Assembly: GCA_030549775.1 (NCBI GenBank)
Contig: CM060173.1
Span: forward strand, 64,360,367-64,424,366
DNA: 64,000 nt
Reading direction: 5' to 3'
From: Tamarix chinensis
Taxonomy: Eukaryota > Streptophyta > Magnoliopsida > Caryophyllales > Tamaricaceae
Part shown: positions 13,201 to 22,413 of the stretch, piece after piece
Layout of the letters: each line of letters begins with the position of its first letter
Position numbering within the stretch: position 1 is the stretch's first letter
Notes under the pieces: model-generated
The model's input: the letters and a program-made list of their open reading frames with translations, nothing else
What the model was told of the DNA's origin: nothing
The model's database searches: none
Position numbers and translations under genes: made by a program

Positions 13201-14768
13201 ACGCATGTATAACTAACAGATCTCACATCAAATTTCATAAGCCGAGGATTGATCTTCTGCAACAGATTTTCCATGGTAGAGGCTGACCAAGGATTGACAT
13301 ATCTCTCCTGAAGCTGTTGAAATGTATTGTTGTCAACCTATACAAAGTAATAGATTAAAGGTCAGTCAACCTGTCATCAAAGGCCAACAGAACATGCCAC
13401 TACTTGTATTTTAATAATAGTTGAATAAACACGGGCGAAGAAATAACAAGGGCAACCGAGGCCAAATCCCACTCAAGTTATTTGAATTTGACAAGCATGA
13501 GCACCTCATGGACTTCAACGACTTATTGAAACCACAATTTTTCATGAAACTTCCATAAGCAAGCAAAATTATGCTCACATTGTTTTCACTCCTTACTATA
13601 AAAGAAGTTATAAAATAACAATTTGTTATTCATTTTTTCTCTTTTGAAAATCTTCTGCTCAGCAAAACCAAAACGAAGTGGAAATCTGATTTCATCAATG
13701 CATAGGCACGAGCAAGTACACGTACACTTGGGGGTTATAGACTCATTTTAAAGATAATTATAAGCAGCCCGCTATGATATCTGCCACCTAATTAGAAAAG
13801 ATAGGCTTCTTTATACTTAAACCAGAGTCAATACATAAGCACGAAAGATCAAAGCGCCTAAACTAATGCACGTCAAAAATCAGAAGCAGCCCAAACTGGT
13901 TGCGCATTCACCTTGTCACTGGAACAAGCATTTACTATAGCATACATTCTGTCGAGAAACATATCCTGAGCCTTCTTCAACCTGTCAATAGGCTCAGCAT
14001 TCCTAGAAAGAAAGAACAGAATAGGAAATTTATTATTTAAAATTAAATTTCACTGTCCTTGTCCCTCAACCCGACTCTAAAATAGTAGTCGGAAGAGAAT
14101 ACTCCAAAAAATTATCAATTTATGGTAACCTCGAAATACCGAGTTGATAAAACCTAAAAGCATCCACCATCTTCCCCTTTGCTTCCAGAAATGCCGCACA
14201 TCCTTCATACAGCAAAGAATTTTTCAAACAGATCTTACACTCCTCCATTTCTCTATGAACGCTCTCGAGTTCTCCTTTACTGTCCATCTACACAACCCAA
14301 TAGAACACCGTACTTAAAGTAGTAAAACGATGTCGAATGGAAATTTAGTTCAAAACTGCAAGCAAGGGGTTGGTTAATTACGTAGAGAAACCAAACTTTG
14401 AGAAAGCGGACGTCATTCTGATACCGAGCATCGTACTTGAAGCTTCTGATGCAATCACATACAAGTTGGCCGAGTTCTGGCGGCTCACCATCCGGATCTG
14501 CGCTAAAGCTGTCCAGTGCGCTTTTGATTGAGCTGTCAAACATTTGTGGCTGGCGATTAGGATGCTTATCGAATTGTAGGCGGGAAATTTCAAATAGAAC
14601 ATAGAAACACACGGAAACGCAAATTGTAGAAACATTTGTCTAAGATATTTTCTAAATTAAATTTTCGGCTACTGAGACACACGAAGAAATATACCAGAGC
14701 CAAGGAAGAAGGGCATCATCGGCGGAAGAGGACAATGGATGATGCCGGTTTTCGGTGACAACAGCCAT
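4778..14768 (-). CDS. BUB1: BUB1-type mitotic checkpoint Ser/Thr kinase (14 exons)
   Basis: Kinetochore kinase of the BUB1/MAD3 family, acting in the spindle assembly checkpoint. Exons on the minus strand, 5' to 3': 14768-14695, 14532-14382, 14287-14130, 14002-13912, 13337-13227, 13116-13029, 12947-12844, 12749-12678, 12598-12509, 12426-12269, 6173-6113, 6034-5900, 5810-5692, 4967-4778. They sum to 1602 nt (533 residues plus TGA), keep frame across every junction, and every intron is GT-AG. Residues about 15-160 resemble the Mad3/BUB1 N-terminal helical region (DVRFLKVWFLY; DAFRFYQLGISR). A linker carries NPWSASTMENLLQKINPRL. The kinase domain starts near 228: glycine loop GCAGQGGFAKVF (233-244), VALK with Lys259, catalytic loop HGDFKPDN with Asp354, and DWG with Asp392 in place of DFG. 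The start ATG is the first in frame with this N-terminus. Intron 10 (6095 bp) is full of repeats. I saw no KEN box. Plants have several BUB1/MAD3-family genes; the kinase domain points to the BUB1/BRK1 type. Confidence 0.93.
5055..5575. mobile_element. MITE-like element in BUB1 intron 13
   Basis: Perfect 11-bp terminal inverted repeats, ATAAGGCTATT at 5055-5065 and AATAGCCTTAT at 5565-5575, enclose 521 bp with no coding capacity. Both inner ends are rich in GAGCC/GGCTC words (TGAGCCAGCTC, GGCTCAATTCGACTC), as in a class of hAT-like plant MITEs. It lies wholly inside the intron 4968-5691. I could not find a clean 8-bp target duplication. Confidence 0.65.
6174..6663. other. BUB1 intron 10, 3' segment, no feature recognised
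   Basis: This stretch lies just upstream (in gene orientation) of exon 11 and ends at its acceptor, read ATTACAG on the minus strand. A short plus-strand open frame at 6392-6580 has no recognisable similarity and is judged chance. Confidence 0.4.
6664..7283. mobile_element. MITE-like GGTTTGG-rich repeat in BUB1 intron 10
   Basis: The left end reads GTGTTCATAATACGG followed by CCAAACCAAACC; the right end is rich in GGTTTGGTTTGG and closes with CCGCATACACC. The reverse complement of the right end resembles the left end imperfectly. Plant hAT-like MITEs with GGTTTGG inner repeats have this layout. The boundaries are approximate and the inverted repeats imperfect. It holds a run of cytosines near 6947-6957. 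Confidence 0.45.
7284..7550. other. Intron 10 spacer with short palindrome
   Basis: No gene. It contains a near-perfect palindrome around 7432-7454 (CTTTAGGGGTAGCTACCC, then TAAAG). Confidence 0.35.
7551..7829. mobile_element. MITE-like element, GAGCC-rich, in BUB1 intron 10
   Basis: Perfect 11-bp inverted ends GTTGTAAATGA (7551-7561) and TCATTTACAAC (7819-7829) enclose 279 bp rich in CGAGC, GAGCC and GCTCAA words, including GGGCTCGAGCTCAA. It shares internal vocabulary with the element at 5055-5575 but has different ends. It is non-coding. Confidence 0.65.
7860..8700 (+). mobile_element. LTR fragment, downstream half, TGTAACACCC family
   Basis: A block near 8423-8450 (GGTTACTCAGTACC, then TTGTACTAA) matches the conserved block of the LTR at 1-655 in the same orientation. 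The preceding repetitive text (ATACTGTGTTGCC, then AATACCTTAATACC) resembles, in reverse, about 39400-39850. Boundaries are soft. It lies within BUB1 intron 10. Confidence 0.45.
8740..9900 (+). mobile_element. LTR fragment, upstream half, in BUB1 intron 10
   Basis: A C-rich stretch (about 8765-8880) is followed by ATAGGTAAGGAT (about 9083-9094) and by text such as GGGCATTTTAGTC and GGCATTTTGGCC. In the minus-oriented LTR at 59534-64000 the same landmarks appear reversed: a G-rich segment, then a TAGGTAAGGAT equivalent near 61675. I infer the upstream half of a plus-oriented LTR. Its identity is weaker than for the neighbouring fragment. Confidence 0.35.
9901..11280. other. Intron 10 sequence, unrecognised apart from a microsatellite
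   Basis: No domain, RNA gene or terminal repeats recognised on either strand. It is probably old repeat-derived intronic DNA. Confidence 0.35.
10262..10316. repeat. (CATA)n/(TA)n microsatellite
   Basis: Seven or so CATA units pass into an alternating TA run, within BUB1 intron 10. Confidence 0.9.
11281..11720. repeat. CGAT-rich repetitive block with hairpin, MITE-like
   Basis: A run of GCGGTCGCGGT-type hexamer repeats (about 11310-11345) leads into many variants of AAATATCG and CGATA (about 11430-11600) and ends in a long perfect hairpin at 11596-11633. Its base composition is unlike the AT-rich surroundings. There is no coding evidence; the open frames through it on the minus strand are translations of the repeat. 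It could be a MITE or a decayed satellite-like insertion. Confidence 0.5.
11596..11633. repeat. Perfect inverted repeat, 18-bp arms, 2-nt spacer
   Basis: The left arm ATATTTAATTGTATGGTT is followed by GG and its exact reverse complement. It would fold as a near-loopless hairpin or cruciform. Confidence 0.9.
11721..12268. other. BUB1 intron 10, 5' segment, no feature seen
   Basis: AT-rich sequence running from the CGAT-rich block to the donor site of exon 10 (GTAATATAC on the minus strand at 12268). No element or gene recognised. Confidence 0.4.
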
Positions 14769-14835
14769 TTTCGAGTCTTTGTGAGGAGAAATGTCTGTGG
14801 GTGCGTAGGAAGGACCGAGTATTTGATTGCGCGGA

Positions 14836-14843
14836 GCGGGAAA
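14836..14843 (-). promoter_or_regulatory. E2F-type site TTTCCCGC upstream of BUB1
   Basis: GCGGGAAA on the plus strand reads TTTCCCGC on the minus strand, an exact match to the E2F consensus TTTSSCGC, 68 bp upstream of the BUB1 ATG. E2F/DP factors drive many S-phase and cell-cycle genes in plants. The site could lie in the promoter or in the 5' leader. Binding is inferred from the motif only. Confidence 0.5.
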
Positions 14844-14874
14844 CACGAGAAATTTGAATTAAGATTCGACATAG

Positions 14875-14882
14875 TTTATAAA
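14875..14882 (-). promoter_or_regulatory. Possible TATA box of BUB1
   Basis: TTTATAAA about 107 bp upstream of the BUB1 ATG, 5' to the E2F-type site. Spacing would place transcription start some 75-80 bp upstream of the ATG. In DNA this AT-rich, chance occurrence is likely. Confidence 0.3.
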
Positions 14883-14899
14883 TCTATACCGCTAATTAA

Positions 14900-15559
14900 A
14901 TTGGTGTTATTATTAATTTATTAATTGGACTTGTAATTTGTATTTATGAGACTAGCGTTACATTTTATTTTAAAAAATATTTAAAACAATAATTATAAAT
15001 AACTGACTTATAATTGATTTTTTACTAATCTACTGATTTTTACTTATTAGATCAATTTTTATCAATTTTGATCAAATCTAATGAGTGTTATATTAGGACT
15101 GAAACACAGAAACAGATACATAAAGAAATAGAAAACATTATATTTTAGAAAATTAGAAGATGTAAATGTTCAAAAACACCAACAAAATATATTTGTATAT
15201 TACATTAATTTTAGTTTATTGATATTATTTTATATTTTTTGGCCTACAAATAAGATTCTAACATATTAATCAATATAAAACTATAATATTTATATAAAAA
15301 ATAGATTTAAAATGATTTAAATAATATAAATAATTTAACTTCATAAGATTGGCTTTTTTGTAAGAACTTTTGTATAAGTTATAGCCGAGCCCAACCTAAG
15401 GCCTAAACTAAGAGCAATGACTTCAAACCCTAAAACCTATTAGTAGCTCTCTATCTCACTTTGATACTCCCGTCCTTTGTGAGTCACATTCCTCCCATGC
15501 CGCCTTCTCCCTTCATCCTTTCTTCCATTCAAGCTCAATCCAGCTCTCTCATTGTCAAT
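14900..15559. other. Upstream flank of BUB1, no gene recognised
   Basis: Very AT-rich to about 15350, then a mixed stretch with ordinary composition (about 15370-15560) and no recognisable reading frame. It is the left flank of the Ty3/gypsy insertion; its pre-insertion continuation is at 37551. Confidence 0.4.
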
Positions 15560-15564
15560 CTAAA
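15560..15564. repeat. Target-site duplication CTAAA, left copy
   Basis: CTAAA immediately left of the gypsy LTR start at 15565 is repeated at 37546-37550 immediately right of its other LTR. It proves the two LTRs belong to one insertion. Confidence 0.85.
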
Positions 15565-16398
15565 TGATGTAATTCTTCCATTAGAGTTTAAGATTTGAAT
15601 GAGTTGGGTAGAGAATTTAGTTGGGTGGTTGAATATTAGAAGGAAGGCTATGAATCTTCAAGCAAGATTCATGGAAGAACTCAACAAGAAGTTAACTTTG
15701 AATGTCTCACATAGAATACATTCAAATGTTCCTATCTAAGAACATATAAAGTAATCTTAGATAGTAATATTCACTCATAAGGAGAGATAACCAAGTAGTT
15801 CACATGTATTATGATTTCAATAATATAGCCAACATGTGTACAATGGTTCGATCTCATGCTTATATAAGCAACTACAAGAGTTTGTCACAACTAATGCTAA
15901 TTCGCACACAATGCTAGCCACCGCCTTATACTTTTTACAACTCATTTTGAGCACATAACTAGTATAGAAATGACTAATTAGTACACTAGCTAAGTCTAAC
16001 TAGTTGTAACAATGTAACACTAACCTATATATTACATGAATCAATCAAAAATTATTACAAACAAATGTAGCTAATTATTACATAAAAATAACTAACAAGA
16101 ATCTTAATTTACATAAAATGATAACTATGTCTCCTTGACTTGTAAGTTTTACTTTCATGCATAATAAATTCCTTTGACTTGTAATAACTAGTAACACGTT
16201 ATTTTTTAAGTATGATGAATTCTTGAAATAAATTAATCTTCTCCTTACAAATATATTATATAAATACAAGAATTAGTCAAAGTGAACTCATTAGGAGGGT
16301 TAGAAACACTATTATTAAATAAAATTAATATGATAAGCTCCATAACAAAGTATATTAAATGTGTGTCCTCTTGAGAATCCATGGATGCACATACATGA
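15565..16398 (-). repeat. 3' LTR of the minus-strand gypsy element
   Basis: The left border TGATGT aligns with TGATGTTAAT at 22170, and the right border near ACATACATGA aligns with CCTGCATCA at 37545. The shared text includes GAATCTTCAAGCAAGATT and GGAGAGATAACCAAGTA. The expected TGATG end has decayed to TCATG. Confidence 0.85.
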
Positions 16399-16594
16399 TT
16401 CTCCCCATCTTAAGAAGAATTTTTCCTCAAATTGACATCACTAAAATAAGGAGAAAATTTACCAATATTAAATGTTCTTGAAATATCGCCATAAAATTCT
16501 AGAAGTTCAAGTTTATAAGCATTATCTCTAAATTTTCTAAAGATTTTAAATGGTCAATATACTCTTGATTTTAGTTTATTTTTTATTAGGTTAG
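16399..16594 (-). pseudogene. C-terminal end of gypsy Pol with polypurine tract
   Basis: The minus-strand reading gives NAYKLELLEFYGDIS, then FNIGKFSPYF, then DGENHG, the usual end of a Ty3 polyprotein in which the last codons run into the polypurine tract and LTR. It marks the surviving 3' edge of the minus-strand element. The rest of integrase is lost at 16594, where the plus-strand LTR begins. Confidence 0.75.
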
Positions 16595-17405
16595 TGATGC
16601 AGGAGCATCTCTAGATCACTCTCAATCTTATTCTTCAAGTGATGAAGAATGAGAACAATTAAAATACTTATATATGGAACCCATTGTGCTTGAAAATTCT
16701 TATACTTCTAATGTTTTATCAAGTAATTCTTGCAAGTATTGTATATGTTTGCAATAAGTTCATGCTATTGAAGATCTTTGATGTACAAGACAATGACAAT
16801 GACATTACAAGGATTACAAAGTGCATAGAAAAACAAGGCTACAAGACATAAAGTTGGATTACATATGTTAAATCTATGTATTACATGATTAAAGTTTGTG
16901 TAGCTTTGTTATTTTGTTGTATACTTTATAATACCGGTAAATTATCATTGTAACTCTTTAATATATGCTTGTACCATGCATTAGGAGTTAGTTTCATTAA
17001 TAAGGGCCGAATGGTGGGCTTGTAAATGAAAGGGATTTACGTGGATGCATGTATGCATAAGGACTTGTACACATGATCTCGTCATCATTTGATCATAATG
17101 AAAGGCATTTGCTAATTCAAAAAAGAGAGCAGCACACAAGTCGTATGTATTTCTTCTTCATCTTCTCTTATTCTTCTTCAATTTAGAGATTTGGAGAATA
17201 GTAGATATTATTCTATTAAGAAATAGAAGATTTCTCTTTAGAAGGCTTAAGATCTTAGGATTAATCTTTTCCACCTTTCAAGTATTATCTGACATTCCTT
17301 ATCAACTTCTACATCAATCGAGACTTAGAAGAGTTTTAAATATGTGAGGCTTATAGAATTTTTTTTTAAATGTTTAAGATTGTTTGATGATGGTCTTCCA
17401 CATCA
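16595..17405 (+). repeat. 5' LTR of the plus-strand nested gypsy element
   Basis: Starts TGATGCAGGAGCATCT and ends TTCCACATCA, 811 bp with TGATG/CATCA ends. It is followed at about 17409 by TTGATATCAAAACTTG, a degenerate form of the initiator-Met primer site TTGGTATCAGAGC. Confidence 0.8.
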
Positions 17406-18266
17406 AAATTGATATCAAAACTTGATTATAAGTGGTGCCAACTCAAGTGCAAAATTTTATTGCAGAAACCGACATCAACCAATGCTAGCTTGGAAGTTCT
17501 TGTAAGATTCCTGATCTTCTTGCTTAAGTCCTTCATTTTGAATTCTTTGAAGGTTCTTCATGTTCTAAGTGTCCTTTCATGTAATCAAGACAATCTTGCA
17601 TGGTTCTTGTTAGGATCTTAGTTGTTATTACATGAAGGGTTCAACTTAGGTTTTTAAAAATTCTATATGTGTGTTGTGTGCAGAATTGTGCATGCTATAC
17701 GTGGTTTTAAAAATGTTATGAGTTTTTTTTTTCATGAAAACTTGCATGATTTACTTGCCTTTGATGCTGTGTAACTACGTTGGTGATTATGAGTAGATAT
17801 TAGGTACAAATAAACATGCATTAATTTGGAGAATGCTTAGTTGCAATGTGTGGTCCAGTATGTGTGCGTGTGTTTTGAGAAATTTCCTCATGTACTTGAT
17901 TGCTTTAGTGTTTGAATATTAAAGGCCTGGGATATTGGAGATAGATAGAATTCTTGTCATTCATGATCTTATGCTAAATAGGCTCGACACCAGCACAATA
18001 TTTTTGAGAAAGTTTCGAACTAAGGTTTTGGAAACGTGCTAAATTCTATATCAAGAATTTAGTGAGATAAGTGTTTTTTGAAATTGCTTTTTCTATGTGT
18101 TTTCTATTTTTGTTTTCTTTATTATTGTGTACTGGATTCATTGAAATCAAAATTTTGTGTACAAAAATCGAACAAGACTTACCTTGTAGGAGTAAGTGTC
18201 TCAAGTGTAATCCATTCAAACAAAACCTAGTGGAAATCAAGTATCTAGAATTGTAATAGTTGAATC
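17406..18266 (+). other. Leader region of the nested gypsy element
   Basis: Untranslated leader between the primer site and gag. Short open frames (for example 17409-17621) show no similarity I recognise. Confidence 0.5.
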
Positions 18267-19005
18267 ATGGAGGGGGAAAAAAATTTTCAAGTCATGTTTA
18301 AAGCTATTCAAAAACTTTCAACCAATTTAGATGCCACTAATACTCAACTTAGATAAATACCTATAATAAAACCTCGACTACAAAAGTTAGAGTCTAGATT
18401 TGCCTAATAAGATTCAGTTCAAAATGTCTAAGAACATAAAGAGTTATACGAAGATTGATTAGGAAGTACTATAAGGTCAAATAAACTAAGGGAAGTTACT
18501 TGAATGCAAGAATAAACCATGATGAAGAGTCTATAAAGAGTGGAAGTAATAGAAAGCTCTATGACCATCAACTAAAGTATCATAAAAAAGGAAGATAAAA
18601 GCATTAAGCTTGGTCTTCCCAATTTTGATAGTAGGCTCGATATAAACTTATTTATTGAGTGGTTACATGAAGTGGAGGCAATCTTTGAATTTAAATATTA
18701 TCAAGATGAGCAAAAATGTAAACTAGCTACTTTTAAGTTTAAGAAGTTTGCTAAATTATGGTATGATAATCTAAAGAGGACTAGGGAATGAGAGGGTAAA
18801 TCATAGATAAAATATTAGGAGAAATTTAAAAAGAATCTAAGGAATAAATTTATTCCTAAAGAGTATGAATAAAATAACTATATTAAATCAACTACTATTA
18901 GGTAGGGACTACTAAGTCTCAAAGAACATGTTAGGGAGTTTGAAAGGTTGGTACTTGGTGAATATCATTAAGAGTATGCAACTGTTGAATAGCTGGTATC
19001 TTAAT
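18267..19005 (+). pseudogene. Ty3/gypsy gag remnant, plus strand
   Basis: An ATG at 18267 opens MEGEKNFQVMFKAIQKL and soon meets a stop at about 18354. The retrotransposon Gag core is readable at about 18610-18790 (LGLPNFDSRLDINLFIEWLH, then KLWYDNLKRTRE) and continues to about 18960 (SLKEHVREFERLVLGEY). Several stops make it non-functional. It ends abruptly where minus-strand RT begins. Confidence 0.85.
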
Positions 19006-19009
19006 AGGT

Positions 19010-20960
19010 TCAACTTTAATACCCAAGCCACTAACTATATAACCAAGGAAATCTACACTTGGAAGCATAAAATCACAATTTTTTTAATTTCCTAAAAATT
19101 TTAGTTTTCTTTAGTTTATCAAATAGTTTCCTTAGATTTTCAAGATGATCATGTTTATTTTTACTATATACAACTATGTCATTTAAACATACTACAATAA
19201 AGTTACCTAGGAAAGTATAAATAATTTCATTCATGGTCTCATGAAAGAAATAGGTGCATTATACAATTCAAAAGGCATACCGGTCCATTCATAAAGACCA
19301 TACTTAGTTTTAAAGATTATTTTCCATTCATCCACTTCCCTAATCTCATTTGATGGCAACCACTTCTTAGATCAATTTTAGAAAACACACGTGCACCATA
19401 AAGGTCGCTAAGAATGTCATTAAATCTAGGCATAGGAAAATGATACTTGATAATTATTTTATTTATGACTCTAGAGTATATGCACATACGTAAATTACCA
19501 CCTTTCTTAGAAACTAGGAAGGTACATATACCACAAGGACTTATACCCTCTCACACATATCCTTTATTTACTAGCTCTTGTATTTGTCTTTGTAATTCAT
19601 TGGCTTCTTCTAGATTAAATTTATATGCAGTTCTATTTGGTAGAGCCATTCCAAGAATTAGATCTATAGCATATTATATACCTCTAATAGGTGGTAGTTT
19701 ATAAGGTAATTCATCAAGAAATACATCGTTATACTCATCAAGTAATATAGTAAGGTTCTAGTTGTTAGAATTGTTCTCCCTTATTCGAGGAAGGCATATC
19801 AAATATCCTCCTCCTCAATGCAATTAATCATATATTTCTCATGTAGAAACAAGCTCTTTTTAATTTTTGTGAGTTGCTTATAAGCACAATATATTCCTAT
19901 CATATTGCCACTATAATAAATATGGTTTAGGATGATTAGTAGTAACTAACACTAGTTGTTTGACCATATTTTCAACATTATTAGATGAATCATTATCTAT
20001 AATGATACTACAAACTTTATCACCAATTATATACTTAGTTTTAAAATTTTCATCCCTTTATGTAGCTTGATTATTAGTTTATATTGGTAATAACCATTGA
20101 AGTATAGAGCATGGATTATCATCTTCTTCGTACATACTAAAAGGATGAACATTAGACTTGGTTTCTAGGTCATCATTATTAACACATGGTTCCATATCCT
20201 CTATTTCATTTAAGGTCAAAACTATTTGATTAGTACACTCTATAGCAAAATAACCATATACTTTAAATTTTAAACATTGTTTATTGGACATTCCATAAAC
20301 CTTATTCTTACCTTTTTCATCTCTGTTAGGGCTCAAAATTTTTCATTATTCGAGTATGTATATGTTCCAAAATTTGATGTAGATGCATTAGACTAGGTTT
20401 TTGTTGAATTAGAAGTTGAAGCAATTGTTTTAGCATAAGCTTTAGTTAACTTAGTTTTTTCATCACATTTTAAAGCCAACTTAGTCAAATAATGAAGGAA
20501 ATCATAGGGAAACATTTATACCTTATCTCTAATAAAGTTATTAAGGCCACCCAAGTATATAACACATTTTTTTTTCTTTTTTCTCTTGTATATCACATAA
20601 GAGTACTAGTATTATTCTACACTAATAATTCCTTTCCTAAGAGTAGTCAATATATATATCTTGTTCATAATCTTTAGGGACAAATTTCTTCCTTAGTTGC
20701 TTTTTTAATTTCTCCCATGACCTAATTGTGGCTTTGCCTTACCTTTCACGAGTCCTCTTAAGATTATTATACCAAACCTTATAAAACTTTTTAAGCTTAA
20801 CAGTAGATAGCTTATATTTACATTCGTCATCATACTCTATAAACTCAAATATGTCCTCTATTTTATGCAACCATTTAAAAAATAATTCTACATCTAATTC
20901 ACCATAAAAATCAAGAAGATCAAGTTTTATACCTTTGTCTTTATAATGGTCATACATTAG
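19010..20960 (-). pseudogene. Ty3/gypsy gag-RT remnant, minus strand
   Basis: Read from right to left: Gag core at 20957-20739 (LDFYGELDVELFFKWLHKIE, then VWYNNLKRTRER), a degenerate knuckle at about 20290-20240 (QCLKFKVYGYFAIEC), and the start of RT at about 19660 (ALPNRTAYKFNLEEANELQR). RT motifs follow at about 19540-19330 ([53 protein letters not shown]), ending with VDFLGYIVSGLGIKV at about 19050-19010. The catalytic YVDD region is degraded. It belongs to the element bounded by the CTAAA duplication. Confidence 0.85.
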
Positions 20961-22152
20961 TTGGAAATTAGCATGGCCTCTTTGGATGTGGTTGAATTCA
21001 TTGAAGCCATTCTCATTTGCTCATTCTTCATACTCCATTCGATTGTTGAGTTATCCACATTTTATTTGTACATTTCATCTCACCATACCTCATACTCTAT
21101 CATTAGTAGCCTTTGTGTTGTGCATGTGTTAGAGTGTCTCTTAGTTGGATACTTTTGTTTTCGACTATTGGAGTTGGAATTGAATGGAGGGGATTTGTTG
21201 GAGTTGTGTTTTGGTAGGATTAACACTTGTTGCCAATTGTTGAAATGTGTTGATCATGGCCTTCATGGATTATCCTTCACCTATAGTTGTTGTATTTACT
21301 AGAAGTACTCTCATTAGGATTATGTTGATGAGGTTAACTAGTTCTTGAAAGAATTTTTAAGGTTCTTAGAACTTTTTTTTTACGTATAAGTGAAGTAGTA
21401 GGAGAAAGGAAGTGATTGAGTATGTAACCCTAAATTTTTGAGTGGTGATGAGTAGTTCCTTTATGGAAGGTGATAGTGGTATGATCACAATCAATGGAGT
21501 AGAACTGTGAACTAGAGAATGATTCAAAACAATGGTTTTTGTAATTAAACCTATAGAAAGGACTTTGATCATAAGGATGATGTTCAAATAATGCTAGAAG
21601 AAAGTGAGGTCTTATTTCTTGAAATTAGAATTATCAAACAAATGTTATGCAAATCAAACAAGGCTCATAGAAGAAGGGATGCACTGCTTGTGCATGGTTA
21701 TGATCATGGACTATGTGTGTTGGGCACAGTTGTGCGAACTTAGCATAGTCTGGATGTGTATGCTATGCATGGTTGTGTGTGTGATGCACAATTATGTGAT
21801 TTTGAAAAGGTTTAGTTATATGTGAGGCTATGAATGATTTAACAATGGTACATAGAGGGAATAAGAGATTTCCAACTGTGTGGTTTGAAGGATTCAATTC
21901 TAATTGAATGAAACTAACTAATAGTGTATATTCGAATTTGAGGTTGAAGATTAAAAGAGTTTGGTTAAAGTTATAATGGATCTTCAAACTTCAAGATTGA
22001 AGGATCAATAAATGTTCAAAGATGTGCTCAAGAAGAGTTAAGGATTACTTAATCTTAGAGGATGGTTTGTTAACACTGAAGGGCTACATAAGTGACTCAA
22101 ATAATGTTAAAGAGAGGGTGAGGTTGGTGATTCCAGGAGGAAAAACCAATAT
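20961..22152 (-). other. 5' leader of the minus-strand gypsy element
   Basis: Lies between gag and the primer site. Open frames on both strands show no recognisable domain. Confidence 0.5.
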
Positions 22153-22169
22153 GGCTTTGATACTAAAAA
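22153..22169 (-). other. Primer-binding site of the minus-strand gypsy element
   Basis: Minus-strand TTTTTAGTATCAAAGCC resembles TTTTTGGTATCAGAGCC, complementary to the 3' end of initiator tRNA-Met, and directly follows the LTR end CATCA. Confidence 0.7.
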
Positions 22170-22413
22170 TGATGTTAATATTTTATGAGAGTTGAAGATT
22201 CAAAAGAGTTGTGGAGATGGTTTAGTGGTTGAATATTGGAACGAAGGTTATGAATCTTCAAGCAAGATTTAAGGAAGAACTCAACAAGAAGCTAACTTTG
22301 AATGTATCACAAAAAATATATTCAAAGGTTCCTATCTAAGAACACAAAAAGTAATCTTATCTAGTAATATTCACTCACAGGGAGAGATAACCAAGTAATT
22401 CACTTGCATTATG
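22170..22413 (-). repeat. 5' LTR of the minus-strand gypsy element, inner part
   Basis: Homologous to 15565-15800. It is broken at 22413 by the Athila-type insertion and resumes at 36963. Confidence 0.85.
22409..22413. repeat. Target-site duplication TTATG, left copy
   Basis: TTATG immediately before TGATAGGTGC at 22414; the second copy is at 36958-36962. Confidence 0.85.

Larger units (their letters stand above)
16595..19005 (+). mobile_element. 5' half of a plus-strand Ty3/gypsy element, nested
   Basis: A plus-oriented LTR (16595-17405), a primer site, a leader and a decayed gag lie inside the minus-strand element. The text switches to minus-strand RT near 19005-19010, so its pol and 3' LTR are gone. 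The LTR is homologous to 52936-53600. The Gag is related to that of the host element, so the two belong to sister families. Confidence 0.8.

Noticed and set aside
13050..13286. Plus-strand frame of 78 codons
   Set aside because: It is the complement of BUB1 exons 5 and 6.
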